12,653 bases of DNA from Humimonas sp964465015. Lineage in GTDB: Bacteria > Gemmatimonadota > Gemmatimonadetes > Palauibacterales > Palauibacteraceae. Positions within the stretch are counted from its first letter, which is position 1. Each line of letters starts with the position of its first letter. The translations under genes were made by a program, and so were the position numbers. This document shows positions 1 through 7,980 of the stretch, piece after piece. The stretch covers positions 1-12,653 of the forward strand of contig CAYXHP010000111.1 of NCBI GenBank assembly GCA_964465015.1, given 5' to 3'. The notes under the pieces were generated by a model. It had not been told where the DNA came from. It searched no databases and saw only the letters and a list, made by a program, of their open reading frames with translations.

Positions 1-281
1 TGATCCACGAGGCGCGCGAGGAGCTACGGCGCGAGGTCCCGGTGCACCTCGCGTGGGCGCGCGCCTCCCGGAGGCGGCTACGACCCGTGGCCATGACGAT
101 CCTCGCCACTGCCTTCGCCCTGGCCCCGCTGGCCATCGCCTTCGGCGAGGGATCCCAGCTCATGCAACCGCTGGCCATCGCGGTCATCGGAGGCTTCGTG
201 CTCTCTGGCCCCATCGTGCTCTTCCTGCTCCCGGGCCTCTATCGCCTGCTGGACCCGCACGGAAGGCTGGCGGGGGAGTAG
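1..281 (+). CDS. RND efflux transporter, C-terminal fragment (CzcA/HAE-type), 5' truncated by window edge
   Basis: Only the last 92 codons are present; the first full codon is at position 3 and the stop TAG is at 279-281. RND pumps are inner-membrane proton antiporters that work with a periplasmic adaptor and an outer-membrane channel to expel metals or drugs. The fragment holds the end of the cytoplasmic loop and the last two membrane helices. It contains RRRLRPVAMT, which matches the conserved RLRPILMT at the start of helix 11, then the hydrophobic LATAFALAPLAIAFG, then GEGSQLMQPLAIAVIGG and a final helix ending in LFLLPGLYRLLDP. The GEGS...QPLAIAVIGG form resembles CzcA-type heavy-metal pumps more than AcrB-type drug pumps, but substrate cannot be fixed from the tail. 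Partner genes would lie to the left, outside the window. It faces the UMF1 gene tail to tail. Confidence 0.85.
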   Translation, partial: IHEAREELRREVPVHLAWARASRRRLRPVAMTILATAFALAPLAIAFGEGSQLMQPLAIAVIGGFVLSGPIVLFLLPGLYRLLDPHGRLAGE

Positions 282-304
282 GGGCGGGGCGACGGCTCCC
301 GCCC
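282..304. terminator. candidate bidirectional terminator hairpin between convergent genes
   Basis: The 39-base gap between the RND stop (281) and the UMF1 stop (321) carries GGGCGGG (282-288) and its reverse complement CCCGCCC (298-304), with a 9-base loop. A G-T wobble can lengthen the stem by one pair. There is no T-tract on either side, so it would be an atypical terminator; the placement between two facing stop codons is the main support. Confidence 0.4.
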
Positions 305-320
305 GCCCGGCCGTCACGCC

Positions 321-1676
<1,356 letters not shown>

Positions 1677-1915
1677 GCGGCTCGCTCCGGAGGGCGGAAG
1701 GGTCGGACGCGAAGTGTCCCAACATCGCGACCCGACCGCGCCGTCGTCCAGAGGTGGCCCCGCGGGTCGGGGCGGCTGGACCCCCGGATACCCCTCGCCC
1801 CGGTCCCGTCGCGGCCCCTGCCCCTCGCGCCGGCGCTCGTCGGCGGTCAGGATGGAGCGGAGTCCCGGGGGCGACCCGAGGCGCCGGTGAACGCGCCAGC
1901 CGCGCGGGAGGAGCG
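1677..1915. other. divergent intergenic region with an imperfect inverted repeat
   Basis: These 239 bases separate the UMF1 transporter start from the thioesterase start and must hold promoters for both. No convincing -35/-10 pair was found in this GC-rich stretch. The visible structure is an inverted repeat, CCCGACC (1731-1737) with GGTCGGG (1765-1771), extended inward by GCG/CGC (1738-1740, 1761-1763) across a one-base bulge, with a 20-base loop. It could be an operator or RNA hairpin, or chance in GC-rich DNA. Confidence 0.3.
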
Positions 1916-2365
1916 ATGGCCCACGAGTTCACGTACGTCCGGCGGGTGGAGTTCGCCGACACCGACGCCGCGGGCGTGGCCCACTTCAGCGCCTTCTTCC
2001 GGTTCATGGAGGAGGCCGAGCACGCTTTCTACCGCTCGCTCGGCTCGTACGCCTACCGGCAGGGGGAGGACCGCGTGGAGGGGATGCCCCGCGTGTCCGT
2101 CTCGTGCGAGTACCGCCGGCCGGTGCGCTACGGTGACGTGCTGGAGGTCCATCTCACCGTGCGGGAGAAGACGCCGAAGGCCATCGGCTACGAGGTGCGG
2201 TTCGACCTCCGGAGCGACGACGGCCCGGTCACGGCGGCGGAGGGGACCATGAAGGTCGTGCACGTGACCCGGCCGCACGGAGCCCGGGACTGGGAGGTGA
2301 CCGAGCTCCCGGCGGCGCTGCGGCGGAAGGTCGAGGTGTCTCCGGCCAGGCCGGGCGAGCCGTGA
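1916..2365 (+). CDS. acyl-CoA thioesterase, 4-hydroxybenzoyl-CoA thioesterase / YbgC family (hotdog fold)
   Basis: This 149-residue cytoplasmic hotdog-fold protein probably hydrolyses an acyl-CoA thioester to free acid and CoA. The signature is VEFADTDAAGVAHFSAFFRFMEEAE (about 11-35), the DxDxxGxxxxxxYxxxxE block of the YbgC/4HBT family. D17 corresponds to the catalytic aspartate and is followed by the G20-V21 turn. RRPVRYGDVLEV (about 64-75) is the second typical block. ATG at 1916 is chosen because GGAGGAG ends two bases before it and homology begins at once; the open frame extends upstream to 1754 but that extension is low-complexity and lacks family similarity. Its TGA overlaps the GTG start of the CYTH gene, so the two are almost certainly co-transcribed and translationally coupled. 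The acyl substrate is unknown. Confidence 0.92.
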   Translation: MAHEFTYVRRVEFADTDAAGVAHFSAFFRFMEEAEHAFYRSLGSYAYRQGEDRVEGMPRVSVSCEYRRPVRYGDVLEVHLTVREKTPKAIGYEVRFDLRSDDGPVTAAEGTMKVVHVTRPHGARDWEVTELPAALRRKVEVSPARPGEP

Positions 2366-2832
2366 GCGACGGCCCGACCACCGAGATCGAACGGAAGTAC
2401 CTTCTCTCCGGGCTGCCGGCCGCGGCGAGGGAGGTGGATCCGGTGGCCATCGATCAGGGCTATCTGCCGGGCGAGAAGCTCCAGGAGCGTGTGCGGCGGA
2501 CGCGGGGCGCCGCGGGCGAGCGCTACACGCGGACCGTGAAGCTCGGACGGGGCGTCGAGCGCGTCGAGGTCGAGGAGGAGGCGGACCGAGAGCTGTTCGA
2601 GGCCCTGTGGCCGCTCACGGAGGGACGGCGCGTGTCGAAGCTCCGCTACCGGGTCTCCGGCGGGCGGCTGACGTGGGAGATCGACGCCTTCGAGGGACGG
2701 GAGCTGTGGCTCGCCGAGGTCGAGCTCCCTTCGGCGGACATCGTCCCGGAGCCGCCCGCCTGGCTCGCCCCCTACGTCGTGCGCGAAGTCACGGGCGAGC
2801 CCGAGTACCTGAACGTGAACCTGGCGCGCTGA
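2362..2832 (+). CDS. CYTH-domain protein (triphosphate tunnel metalloenzyme family)
   Basis: This 156-residue cytoplasmic protein is a compact single CYTH domain. It begins with TEIERKYLL, where E8, E10 and K12 form the ExExK signature that binds metal and triphosphate. Further tunnel-lining charged residues appear in the expected order: RVRR (43-46), TRTVK (56-60), VEVEEE (68-73), SKLRYRV (92-98), WEIDAF (105-110) and AEVEL (118-122). Family members hydrolyse inorganic triphosphate or thiamine triphosphate, or act as class IV adenylate cyclases. The small size and isolated domain favour a triphosphatase-type activity, but the substrate cannot be read from sequence. The start is GTG at 2362-2364, inside the TGA of the thioesterase gene (4-base overlap); any ribosome binding site lies within the upstream gene. 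It is the last gene of a two-gene unit and ends at a strong hairpin. Confidence 0.92.
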   Translation: MSDGPTTEIERKYLLSGLPAAAREVDPVAIDQGYLPGEKLQERVRRTRGAAGERYTRTVKLGRGVERVEVEEEADRELFEALWPLTEGRRVSKLRYRVSGGRLTWEIDAFEGRELWLAEVELPSADIVPEPPAWLAPYVVREVTGEPEYLNVNLAR

Positions 2833-2837
2833 TCACA

Positions 2838-2873
2838 CCCGCCGGCCGGCGGGACCGGTCAGCTGGTCCCGCC
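2838..2873. terminator. two overlapping hairpins between convergent genes, candidate bidirectional terminator
   Basis: Right after the CYTH stop there is a perfect 16-base palindrome, CCCGCCGGCCGGCGGG (2838-2853). Its right half also begins a second hairpin: GGCGGGACC (2848-2856) pairs perfectly over 9 bases with GGTCCCGCC (2865-2873) around an 8-base loop. The loop contains the stop codon of the coiled-coil gene (2859-2861). The two structures share 2848-2853 and cannot form on the same strand at once. No T-tract follows in either direction, so the terminator role rests on position and stem strength. Confidence 0.55.
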
Positions 2874-3134
2874 CCGGCCCAGCTCCTTCTGGAACTCCCT
2901 CTCCTCCATGAGGTGGTCGATCTCCTTCTCGGCGTTCTCCAGCTGCGCCTCGACCAGCGCGAGCCTGGACTCGATCGACTGCAGGCGCTCGGGCCCCGTC
3001 GGCTGCTGCCGGATGTGGGCGATCGCCTCCACGATGGGCTTGAGGGCGAAGCGGGCCGTGAGCCCCGCTACGGGGATGAGGATGATCAGCGTGCCCATGA
3101 TGACGCCCGCCAGTCCCGTCCAGTCCACCGGCAT
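2859..3134 (-). CDS. small membrane-anchored coiled-coil protein, function unknown
   Basis: This 91-residue protein is not assigned to a named family. Residues about 8-30 (LAGVIMGTLIILIPVAGLTA) form one transmembrane helix close to the N terminus. A basic-amphipathic stretch follows (ALKPIVEAIAHIRQQ), then a charged helical region, about 48-84, rich in E, K, L and R with heptad-like spacing that should form a coiled coil. It would be an inner-membrane protein with a cytoplasmic or periplasmic helical tail. ATG at 3134 is chosen because GGAGGT lies six bases upstream (complement of 3141-3146); the frame stays open much further upstream across the next gene, but that is a shadow. The layout recalls small scaffold or stress-envelope proteins, though no motif supports a specific role. 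Confidence 0.75.
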   Translation of the reverse strand: MPVDWTGLAGVIMGTLIILIPVAGLTARFALKPIVEAIAHIRQQPTGPERLQSIESRLALVEAQLENAEKEIDHLMEEREFQKELGRGGTS

Positions 3135-3297
3135 GAATGCACCTCCAGAGGAGTGCTCGGACTCTCCGCGTTCCCGGACCCTGGCCGCGTGCCACCCACG
3201 GCGCTTCCTCGCGCGTGACCGCGTCCGGCGGGCGCGGCTCGGTCGCTCCCGACACGATGCGCTCCCCGGGCCTGGATCCGCCAGACGGCCCGGAGCG

Positions 3298-3326
3298 TTG
3301 TCCGGCGAGACCCGCACCGCCACAAT
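3298..3326 (+). promoter_or_regulatory. candidate sigma70-type promoter for the Tat epimerase gene
   Basis: TTGTCC (3298-3303) and CACAAT (3321-3326) are separated by exactly 17 bases. Each matches four of six consensus positions, unusual in such GC-rich DNA. Transcription would start near 3333 and give a leader of roughly 30 bases containing the AGGAGA ribosome binding site (3356-3361). Confidence 0.4.
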
Positions 3327-3365
3327 GACGGCGGGACAGGCCGCCCGCACCGACCAGGAGACTCG

Positions 3366-4544
3366 ATGACCGACCCCACCAGCCGCCGAGACTTCCTCAA
3401 GCGCTCCGCCCTCGCCGCGGGCGCCCTGGGATTGGGAGCCTGGCCCGCGCCGACGGCGGGTGGGCCGCCGGGGGCCGGAGGACACGGCCCCGCGGCGAGC
3501 GGCGTGGGCGGGAAGCAGCCGGGCCGGGCGGCCAGCCCGCTCCGCATCCTCATCCTGGGCGGCACCGGCTTCATCGGCCCCCACGAGGTCGACTACGCGC
3601 GCGCCCGCGGCCACCACCTCACCCTGTTCAACCGCGGCAAGACCGACCCCGGCCTCTTCCCCGACATCGAGCAACTCCGCGGGGACCGGAACGGCGACCT
3701 CGAGTCCCTGAAGGGAAAGAGCTGGGATGTCTGCATCGACAACTCGGCCTCCAACATCGCGTGGGTGAGGCTGAGCGCGCCGCTCCTCCAGCACGCCGTT
3801 CGCCGGTACATCTACGTCTCGTCGATCAGCGCCTACTCGGACATGAGCACGGCGGGAGCGGACGAGGACGCGCCGACCTACACCTACCAGAGCGCGGGGG
3901 TGAGCGACACGACGCCGGCGAAGGATCTCCCCTACGGTCTCCAGAAGGCGCTGTGCGAGCGGGAGGTGCTGCGGGTGTTCGGGGATCGCGGTACGGTGGT
4001 CCGCCCCGGGCTCATCGTGGGGCCGCGGGATCCCTCGGACCGGTTCACCTACTGGCCGGTGCGGATCCACCGCGGGGGCGAAGTGCTGGCCCCGGGCACG
4101 CCGGCCGACCCGACCCAGGTGATCGACGCCCGGGACCTCACCGCGTGGATGATCCGGCTGGCCGAGAACGACACGCCGGGCACGTTCAACGCCACCGGCC
4201 ACTCGCGCGGCATGGGGGAGCTGCTGGAAGGGATCCGCTCGGCCCTGGGGGCCAAGGCCACCTTCACGTGGGCGAGCGCCGACTTCCTCTCGGCCCAGGA
4301 CGTGAAGCCGTGGTCGGACATGCCCGTGTGGGTACCGGACACGAAGGAGACGGCCGGCTTCGCGCGCGTGTCCATCGCACGGGCCCTCGCGGCGGGCCTC
4401 ACCTTCCGCCCCCTCCGGGAGACCGCGCGCGACACGCTGGCCTGGTTCCAGGGCCTGCCGGCGGAGCGCCGGACGCACCTGCACGCGGGCCTCACGCCGG
4501 AGCGGGAGGCCCGGGTGCTCGCCGCCTGGCACGCGCGGGGCTAG
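3366..4544 (+). CDS. Tat-signal NAD-dependent epimerase/dehydratase (extended/atypical SDR-like)
   Basis: This 392-residue protein carries a twin-arginine signal, TSRRDFLKRSALAAGALGLG (5-24), so it is probably exported folded through the Tat system. A Gly/Ala/Pro linker (about 25-57) leads to a Rossmann domain opening with ILILGGTGFIG (61-71), the GxxGxxG dinucleotide site. Family features follow: N89-R90 after the second strand, the VSS serines at 151-153, and a candidate catalytic Y190-GLQ-K194 pair. The block VVRPGLIVGPRDPSDRFTYW and then VIDARDLTAWMI is typical of epimerase-family proteins related to plant CSP41-like enzymes. ATG at 3366 follows AGGAGA by four bases. The substrate is unknown, perhaps a sugar or polyketide-like compound. 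Its TAG shares CTAG with the osmC stop on the opposite strand. No co-transcribed partner is present. Confidence 0.88.
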   Translation: MTDPTSRRDFLKRSALAAGALGLGAWPAPTAGGPPGAGGHGPAASGVGGKQPGRAASPLRILILGGTGFIGPHEVDYARARGHHLTLFNRGKTDPGLFPDIEQLRGDRNGDLESLKGKSWDVCIDNSASNIAWVRLSAPLLQHAVRRYIYVSSISAYSDMSTAGADEDAPTYTYQSAGVSDTTPAKDLPYGLQKALCEREVLRVFGDRGTVVRPGLIVGPRDPSDRFTYWPVRIHRGGEVLAPGTPADPTQVIDARDLTAWMIRLAENDTPGTFNATGHSRGMGELLEGIRSALGAKATFTWASADFLSAQDVKPWSDMPVWVPDTKETAGFARVSIARALAAGLTFRPLRETARDTLAWFQGLPAERRTHLHAGLTPEREARVLAAWHARG

Positions 4545-4963
4545 CCCAGCGTCGCCTCCAGCGTGATCTCGGCGTTGAAGAGCCTGGAGACGGGGCAGCC
4601 CTTCTTGGCCGCCTCGGCGTGCTCCAGGAACTCGTCCTCCCCGATCCCGGGCACGCTCGCTTCCACGTGCAGGTCGACGCGGGAGATCGAGGGGCCGCTC
4701 TCCCCGGTCTCGAGGTGGACGTCGGCCCGCGTGCGCACCGAATCGGGCGGGTGGCCGGCCTGGCCCAGGAGGTTCGAGAGCGCCATGGAGAAGCAGCCGG
4801 CGTGGGCCGCGGCCAGCAGCTCCTCGGGATTGGTGCCCTCACCCTCCTGGAAGCGGGATCGGAACGAGTAGTCTCCTTCCCAGGCCCCACGGCCGATGGT
4901 CATGCGACCATGACCGCCCTTCAGGTCACCCTTCCACTCCGCTCGCGAAGATCTCGTCGGCAT
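4541..4963 (-). CDS. osmC: OsmC, organic hydroperoxide reductase (OsmC/Ohr family)
   Basis: This 140-residue cytoplasmic thiol peroxidase detoxifies organic hydroperoxides. Length and sequence follow Escherichia coli OsmC closely: AEWKGDLKGGHGR near the start, FQEGEGTNPEELLAAAHAGCFSMALS (39-64) and EHAEAAKKGCPVSRL (114-128). The peroxidatic cysteine is C57 and the resolving cysteine is C123, both in their conserved motifs (AAHAGCFSM and KGCPVS). ATG at 4963 is chosen because homology begins there and AGAGGAAG sits about six bases upstream (complement of 4968-4976); longer readings to 5146 add unrelated sequence. In other bacteria osmC is induced by osmotic or general stress, but no operator is recognisable here. 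It is divergent from the GGDEF-EAL gene and its stop codon overlaps that of the Tat epimerase. Confidence 0.96.
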   Translation of the reverse strand: MPTRSSRAEWKGDLKGGHGRMTIGRGAWEGDYSFRSRFQEGEGTNPEELLAAAHAGCFSMALSNLLGQAGHPPDSVRTRADVHLETGESGPSISRVDLHVEASVPGIGEDEFLEHAEAAKKGCPVSRLFNAEITLEATLG

Positions 4964-5174
4964 CGGTCTTCCTCTCTGGTTGATGGCTGGACGATGGTGG
5001 CCGTGGAGTCGCCAGGGCCGCAAGGGCCACGCCGGTCGCTGGCTCCCCACTTGATCGATCGACCCCGGAGATGCGAGCTTCCCGTGTGCTCGCCGTAGCG
5101 AGCGTACCTGGTGCGGGCGGCCACCGGCGGCCCGCCCGGGGCCCACAGGACTCCGGGCCCGGACAACGGCGCCA
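4964..5174. other. divergent regulatory region between osmC and the GGDEF-EAL gene
   Basis: These 211 bases must contain promoters for both flanking genes. A small palindrome TCGATCGA lies near 5054-5061, within TTGATCGATCGA. It might be an operator half or chance. No credible -35/-10 pair was found in either direction, and no ribosome binding site precedes the GGDEF-EAL ATG. Confidence 0.25.
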
Positions 5175-6848
5175 ATGCTCCTCTTCCTCGCCCTCGTCGC
5201 TCTCTACCTGCTTCCGCTGGCGCACCCGGCGCTCACCTCCCTGACCGGCGTCGACACCAGCTGGCTGTGGGGCGTACACCTCGTGCCGGTGGCGATCCTC
5301 GCCTACCGGAACGGATTCTGGGGCGCGCTCCCGGCCGTGCTGATCAGCGTCATGCTGGTGCTCCTGGGCGAATACGTCCTCGCGGCCACCGTTCTGGCCG
5401 GCCAGGCGCCGGGGACCTCCGATGTCCTGGCCCTGGCCACGAGCTTCTCGGACGTGTGCGTGGCGGCCCTGGCGCTGTATGCGCGGCGGACCGCGCACAA
5501 GCTGCGGGACACCGCCTTCACCGACCACCTGACGGGCCTGCCCAACCGCCGCCTCTTCCTGGACCGGCTCACGCACCGCATCGCCCAGGCTTCCCGGCGT
5601 CCGGCCTCGCGCTTCGGCGTGCTCTTCCTGGACCTGGACGACTTCAAGCTCATCAACGACAGCCTGGGCCACGAGGCGGGCAACGAGGTGCTCCAGCGCG
5701 TGGCCCGCCGCCTGGAGCGCTGCATCCGCGCCGCGGACACGGTGACCCGCTGGGGCGGCGACGAGTTCGTCCTCCTCCTGGACGAGGTGGTGGACCGCGA
5801 CGCGGCCGAGGTGGTGGCGCGCCGGATCCACGAATCGTTCGAGACGGACCTGGAGATCGCCGGCCACCGCGTGCAGCTCAGCACCAGCATCGGCATCGCG
5901 GTGGGCACCGAGCACGACACGGACCCGGAGGGGCTGGTCGCGCAGGCCGACACGGCCATGTACGGGGCGAAGGGAGAGGGGAAGGGCCGCCTCGAGGTGT
6001 TCGACCGGTCGATGCACGAGCGAGCCCGCACGCGCCTGGCACTGGAGACCGACCTCGGCCGGGCGCTCGAGCGCGCGGAGTTCCTCCTCCACTACCAGCC
6101 CATCGTGTCCCTGGAGAACGGGTCGATGCGGGCCATGGAGGCCCTGGTGCGCTGGCGGCATCCCGATCGCGGGCTGCTCGCCCCCGGCCACTTCATCGAG
6201 GTGGCCGAGGACACCGGGCTCATCGAGCAGATCGGGTCCTTCGTGCTGCGCGAAGCCTGCCAGGCGCTTGCGGCCTGGCGGGTACGCTACCCCGCCGCCG
6301 AGCGCCTCTCGGTCGGGGTCAACGTCTCGGCGCGGCAGCTGGCCCGGACCGCCTTCGTGGACGAGGTGGCCTCCATCTGCAAGGAGCTGGAGCTTCCCCC
6401 GGGGAGGCTCAACCTGGAGATCACGGAGACCATGCTGGTCGAGAACGCCGACCTCGCGTTGCGCTCCCTCAAGCGTCTGCGCGAGGTCGGGGTGGAGATT
6501 TCGATCGACGACTTCGGCACCGGCTACTCCTCCCTGCACTACCTCCACCAGTTCCCGGTGCAGAGTCTCAAGATCGACCGGTCCTTCGTGGCGGCACTGG
6601 GCGCGGACCCCCGGAACTCGGCCATCATCCGCGCGGTCGTGGCCCTGGCCCAGGAGCTGGGCATCCGCACGGTCGCCGAGGGAGTCGAGTACGCCAGCCA
6701 GCGGTCGGTCGTGCACGAGCTCGGCTGCGACCTGGCGCAGGGATACCTGTTCTACCGTCCGCTTCCGCCGCAGGAGCTCGAGGCGCTCATCGCCGCCATG
6801 GCGGCGCGCGCGGCGAATTCGGCCCGCATGGCCCAGGCCGCAGAGTAG
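5175..6848 (+). CDS. membrane GGDEF-EAL protein (diguanylate cyclase / c-di-GMP phosphodiesterase)
   Basis: This 557-residue inner-membrane signalling protein makes and/or degrades cyclic di-GMP. Residues 1-103 hold about four hydrophobic segments of unassigned sensor type. The GGDEF domain spans about 112-278: TDHLTGLPNRR, FLDLDDFKLINDSLGH (151-166) and an intact GGDEF at 194-198. RxxD at 185-188 sits exactly five residues before it, the product-inhibition I-site. The EAL domain spans about 290-545 with EAL at 322-324, N383 in NVSARQL, E415 in LEITET, D445-D446 in DDFGTGYSSL, K466 in LKIDRS, E502 in AEGVE and a QGY motif near 522. All expected catalytic residues are present, so it could be bifunctional. 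ATG at 5175 lacks a clear Shine-Dalgarno; an in-frame stop at 5052 and no alternative start between limit other choices. It is monocistronic. Confidence 0.95.
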   Translation: MLLFLALVALYLLPLAHPALTSLTGVDTSWLWGVHLVPVAILAYRNGFWGALPAVLISVMLVLLGEYVLAATVLAGQAPGTSDVLALATSFSDVCVAALALYARRTAHKLRDTAFTDHLTGLPNRRLFLDRLTHRIAQASRRPASRFGVLFLDLDDFKLINDSLGHEAGNEVLQRVARRLERCIRAADTVTRWGGDEFVLLLDEVVDRDAAEVVARRIHESFETDLEIAGHRVQLSTSIGIAVGTEHDTDPEGLVAQADTAMYGAKGEGKGRLEVFDRSMHERARTRLALETDLGRALERAEFLLHYQPIVSLENGSMRAMEALVRWRHPDRGLLAPGHFIEVAEDTGLIEQIGSFVLREACQALAAWRVRYPAAERLSVGVNVSARQLARTAFVDEVASICKELELPPGRLNLEITETMLVENADLALRSLKRLREVGVEISIDDFGTGYSSLHYLHQFPVQSLKIDRSFVAALGADPRNSAIIRAVVALAQELGIRTVAEGVEYASQRSVVHELGCDLAQGYLFYRPLPPQELEALIAAMAARAANSARMAQAAE

Positions 6849-6995
6849 CCGAGCCGGGGCCGCGCGGTCCGCCGGGCCCCGTTGCCGCCGCCGGAGAGCC
6901 CCGGCGAGCCCAGCTGCCGCCCGGCATCGCGGCCTTCGCGGCCGCGCAGCTCACGGCCGGAGTGAAGGGCTGGAACGTGCCGGCCGGGCGCGGGG
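6849..6995. terminator. convergent intergenic region with three GC hairpins, candidate bidirectional terminator
   Basis: The 147 bases between the GGDEF-EAL stop and the ArsA-like stop hold three inverted repeats. The first is GGGGCC (6856-6861) with GGCCCC (6875-6880). The second is CGCGGCC (6928-6934) with GGCCGCG (6940-6946) around the loop TTCGC. The third is CGGCCGG (6954-6960) with CCGGCCG (6980-6986). The middle one is the most stable-looking, with a short loop. None is followed by a T-tract. Confidence 0.45.
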
Positions 6996-7910
6996 CTACC
7001 GGAAGAGGATCGCGCCGGCCTCTTCCAGTCGCGCCGGGCCGCGGAGCTCGTAGGGGAAGAGCGGCAGCTCCCGGATCGGAAGATGGCCGTACATCTGCCG
7101 CAGCCTGTCGAGCTGGGCGCGCTGCCCCTCGGCCTTGCGCCGCAGGAAATCCGAGTCCGCGTCGCGCACGACGTTGTTGACGATGAGCCGGTCCACGAAC
7201 AGTCCGCGGGCCCCCATGTCGGAGAACACCTCCTCCAGCTGGTCCACGGCCAGCGCCTCGGGGATCGTCACCATGGTGAAGCGCACCCCCTCCCGGAGGA
7301 AGCCCATGCAGGCCTCGGCCAGGGCCTGCCAGCGGCGCAGCACGTCCAGGATGGACTCCCGGCTCTCGCCGGAGGTGCGGATCCTCGAGTAGATCCGGGG
7401 CGCCATGCGAAGGTGCTCGCCCAGGAGCGCCGGCATCTCGAGGAGGGCCAGCGTCTGCCCGAGTGGCGCCGTGTCCCACACGATGGCGTCGTGCTCGCCG
7501 CCGGCGGCCAGGCCCCGGACGTGGTCCACCATGAACTCCTCGTTCAGCCCCGGCAGGACGGAGGTGATGAAGGAGACGAAGGTCCGGTAGTCCACGTCCA
7601 CGAAGGCCGAGAACACCTGGTAGACGTCGCGCCCGAAGCGCTCGTCCCACATGCGCCGGACCTCCTCGCGGCCCAGCTCGAGGATCGTGAGGCCGGGCCG
7701 CACCTGCCGCGGACCCGCCCCCTCCCGGCGCTCGATCTCGAAGATGTGGGACAGGGAGGGGGTCGGGTCGGTGGAGATGGCGAGAGTGGGAGCGCCGCCC
7801 GAAGCCAGGTGCAGGGCGGTGGCGGCCGAGCAGGTGGTCTTGCCGACACCTCCCTTGCCGATGAACACGCGGACGGGGGTGCCGGCTCCGGGGCGCTCGG
7901 ACACCGTCAT
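6996..7910 (-). CDS. single-domain ArsA/Get3-family ATPase
   Basis: This 304-residue cytoplasmic ATPase belongs to the SIMIBI class (ArsA, Get3/TRC40). The deviant Walker A FIGKGGVGKTT (16-26) has the signature lysine K19 and the P-loop lysine K24. Switch I is STDPTPSLSHIFE (46-58), matching the family STDPAHSLSDAF with proline for histidine. DTAPLGQTLALLEMP (146-160) is the DTAPTGHTLRLL motif, and LPGLNEEFMV matches the Get3 PGxxE block. There is only one ATPase domain, unlike duplicated arsenite ArsA. The only cysteines are C27 and C201, so the ArsA metalloid triad and the Get3 CxxC zinc site are absent. No arsenical-resistance genes are nearby. ATG at 7910 is chosen by homology; no Shine-Dalgarno precedes it. 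It lies 70 bases downstream of the oxidoreductase on the same strand and may be co-transcribed. Its client is unknown. Confidence 0.9.
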   Translation of the reverse strand: MTVSERPGAGTPVRVFIGKGGVGKTTCSAATALHLASGGAPTLAISTDPTPSLSHIFEIERREGAGPRQVRPGLTILELGREEVRRMWDERFGRDVYQVFSAFVDVDYRTFVSFITSVLPGLNEEFMVDHVRGLAAGGEHDAIVWDTAPLGQTLALLEMPALLGEHLRMAPRIYSRIRTSGESRESILDVLRRWQALAEACMGFLREGVRFTMVTIPEALAVDQLEEVFSDMGARGLFVDRLIVNNVVRDADSDFLRRKAEGQRAQLDRLRQMYGHLPIRELPLFPYELRGPARLEEAGAILFR

Positions 7911-7980
7911 CTGGCCCGGGGCGGTGGGGGGCAGCCGGTGCCGAGCGATATCGCGACGAGAAGTGGACCACGCCCGCCCA

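Noticed and set aside
2859..4532. Long minus-strand reading that would fuse an N-terminal extension of over 460 residues to the small coiled-coil protein
   Set aside because: The extension is antisense to the Tat epimerase and low complexity; a strong ribosome binding site supports the start at 3134.
6996..7910. Arsenite-efflux ArsA
   Set aside because: It has a single ATPase domain, lacks the metalloid-binding cysteines, and has no arsB, arsD or arsR nearby.
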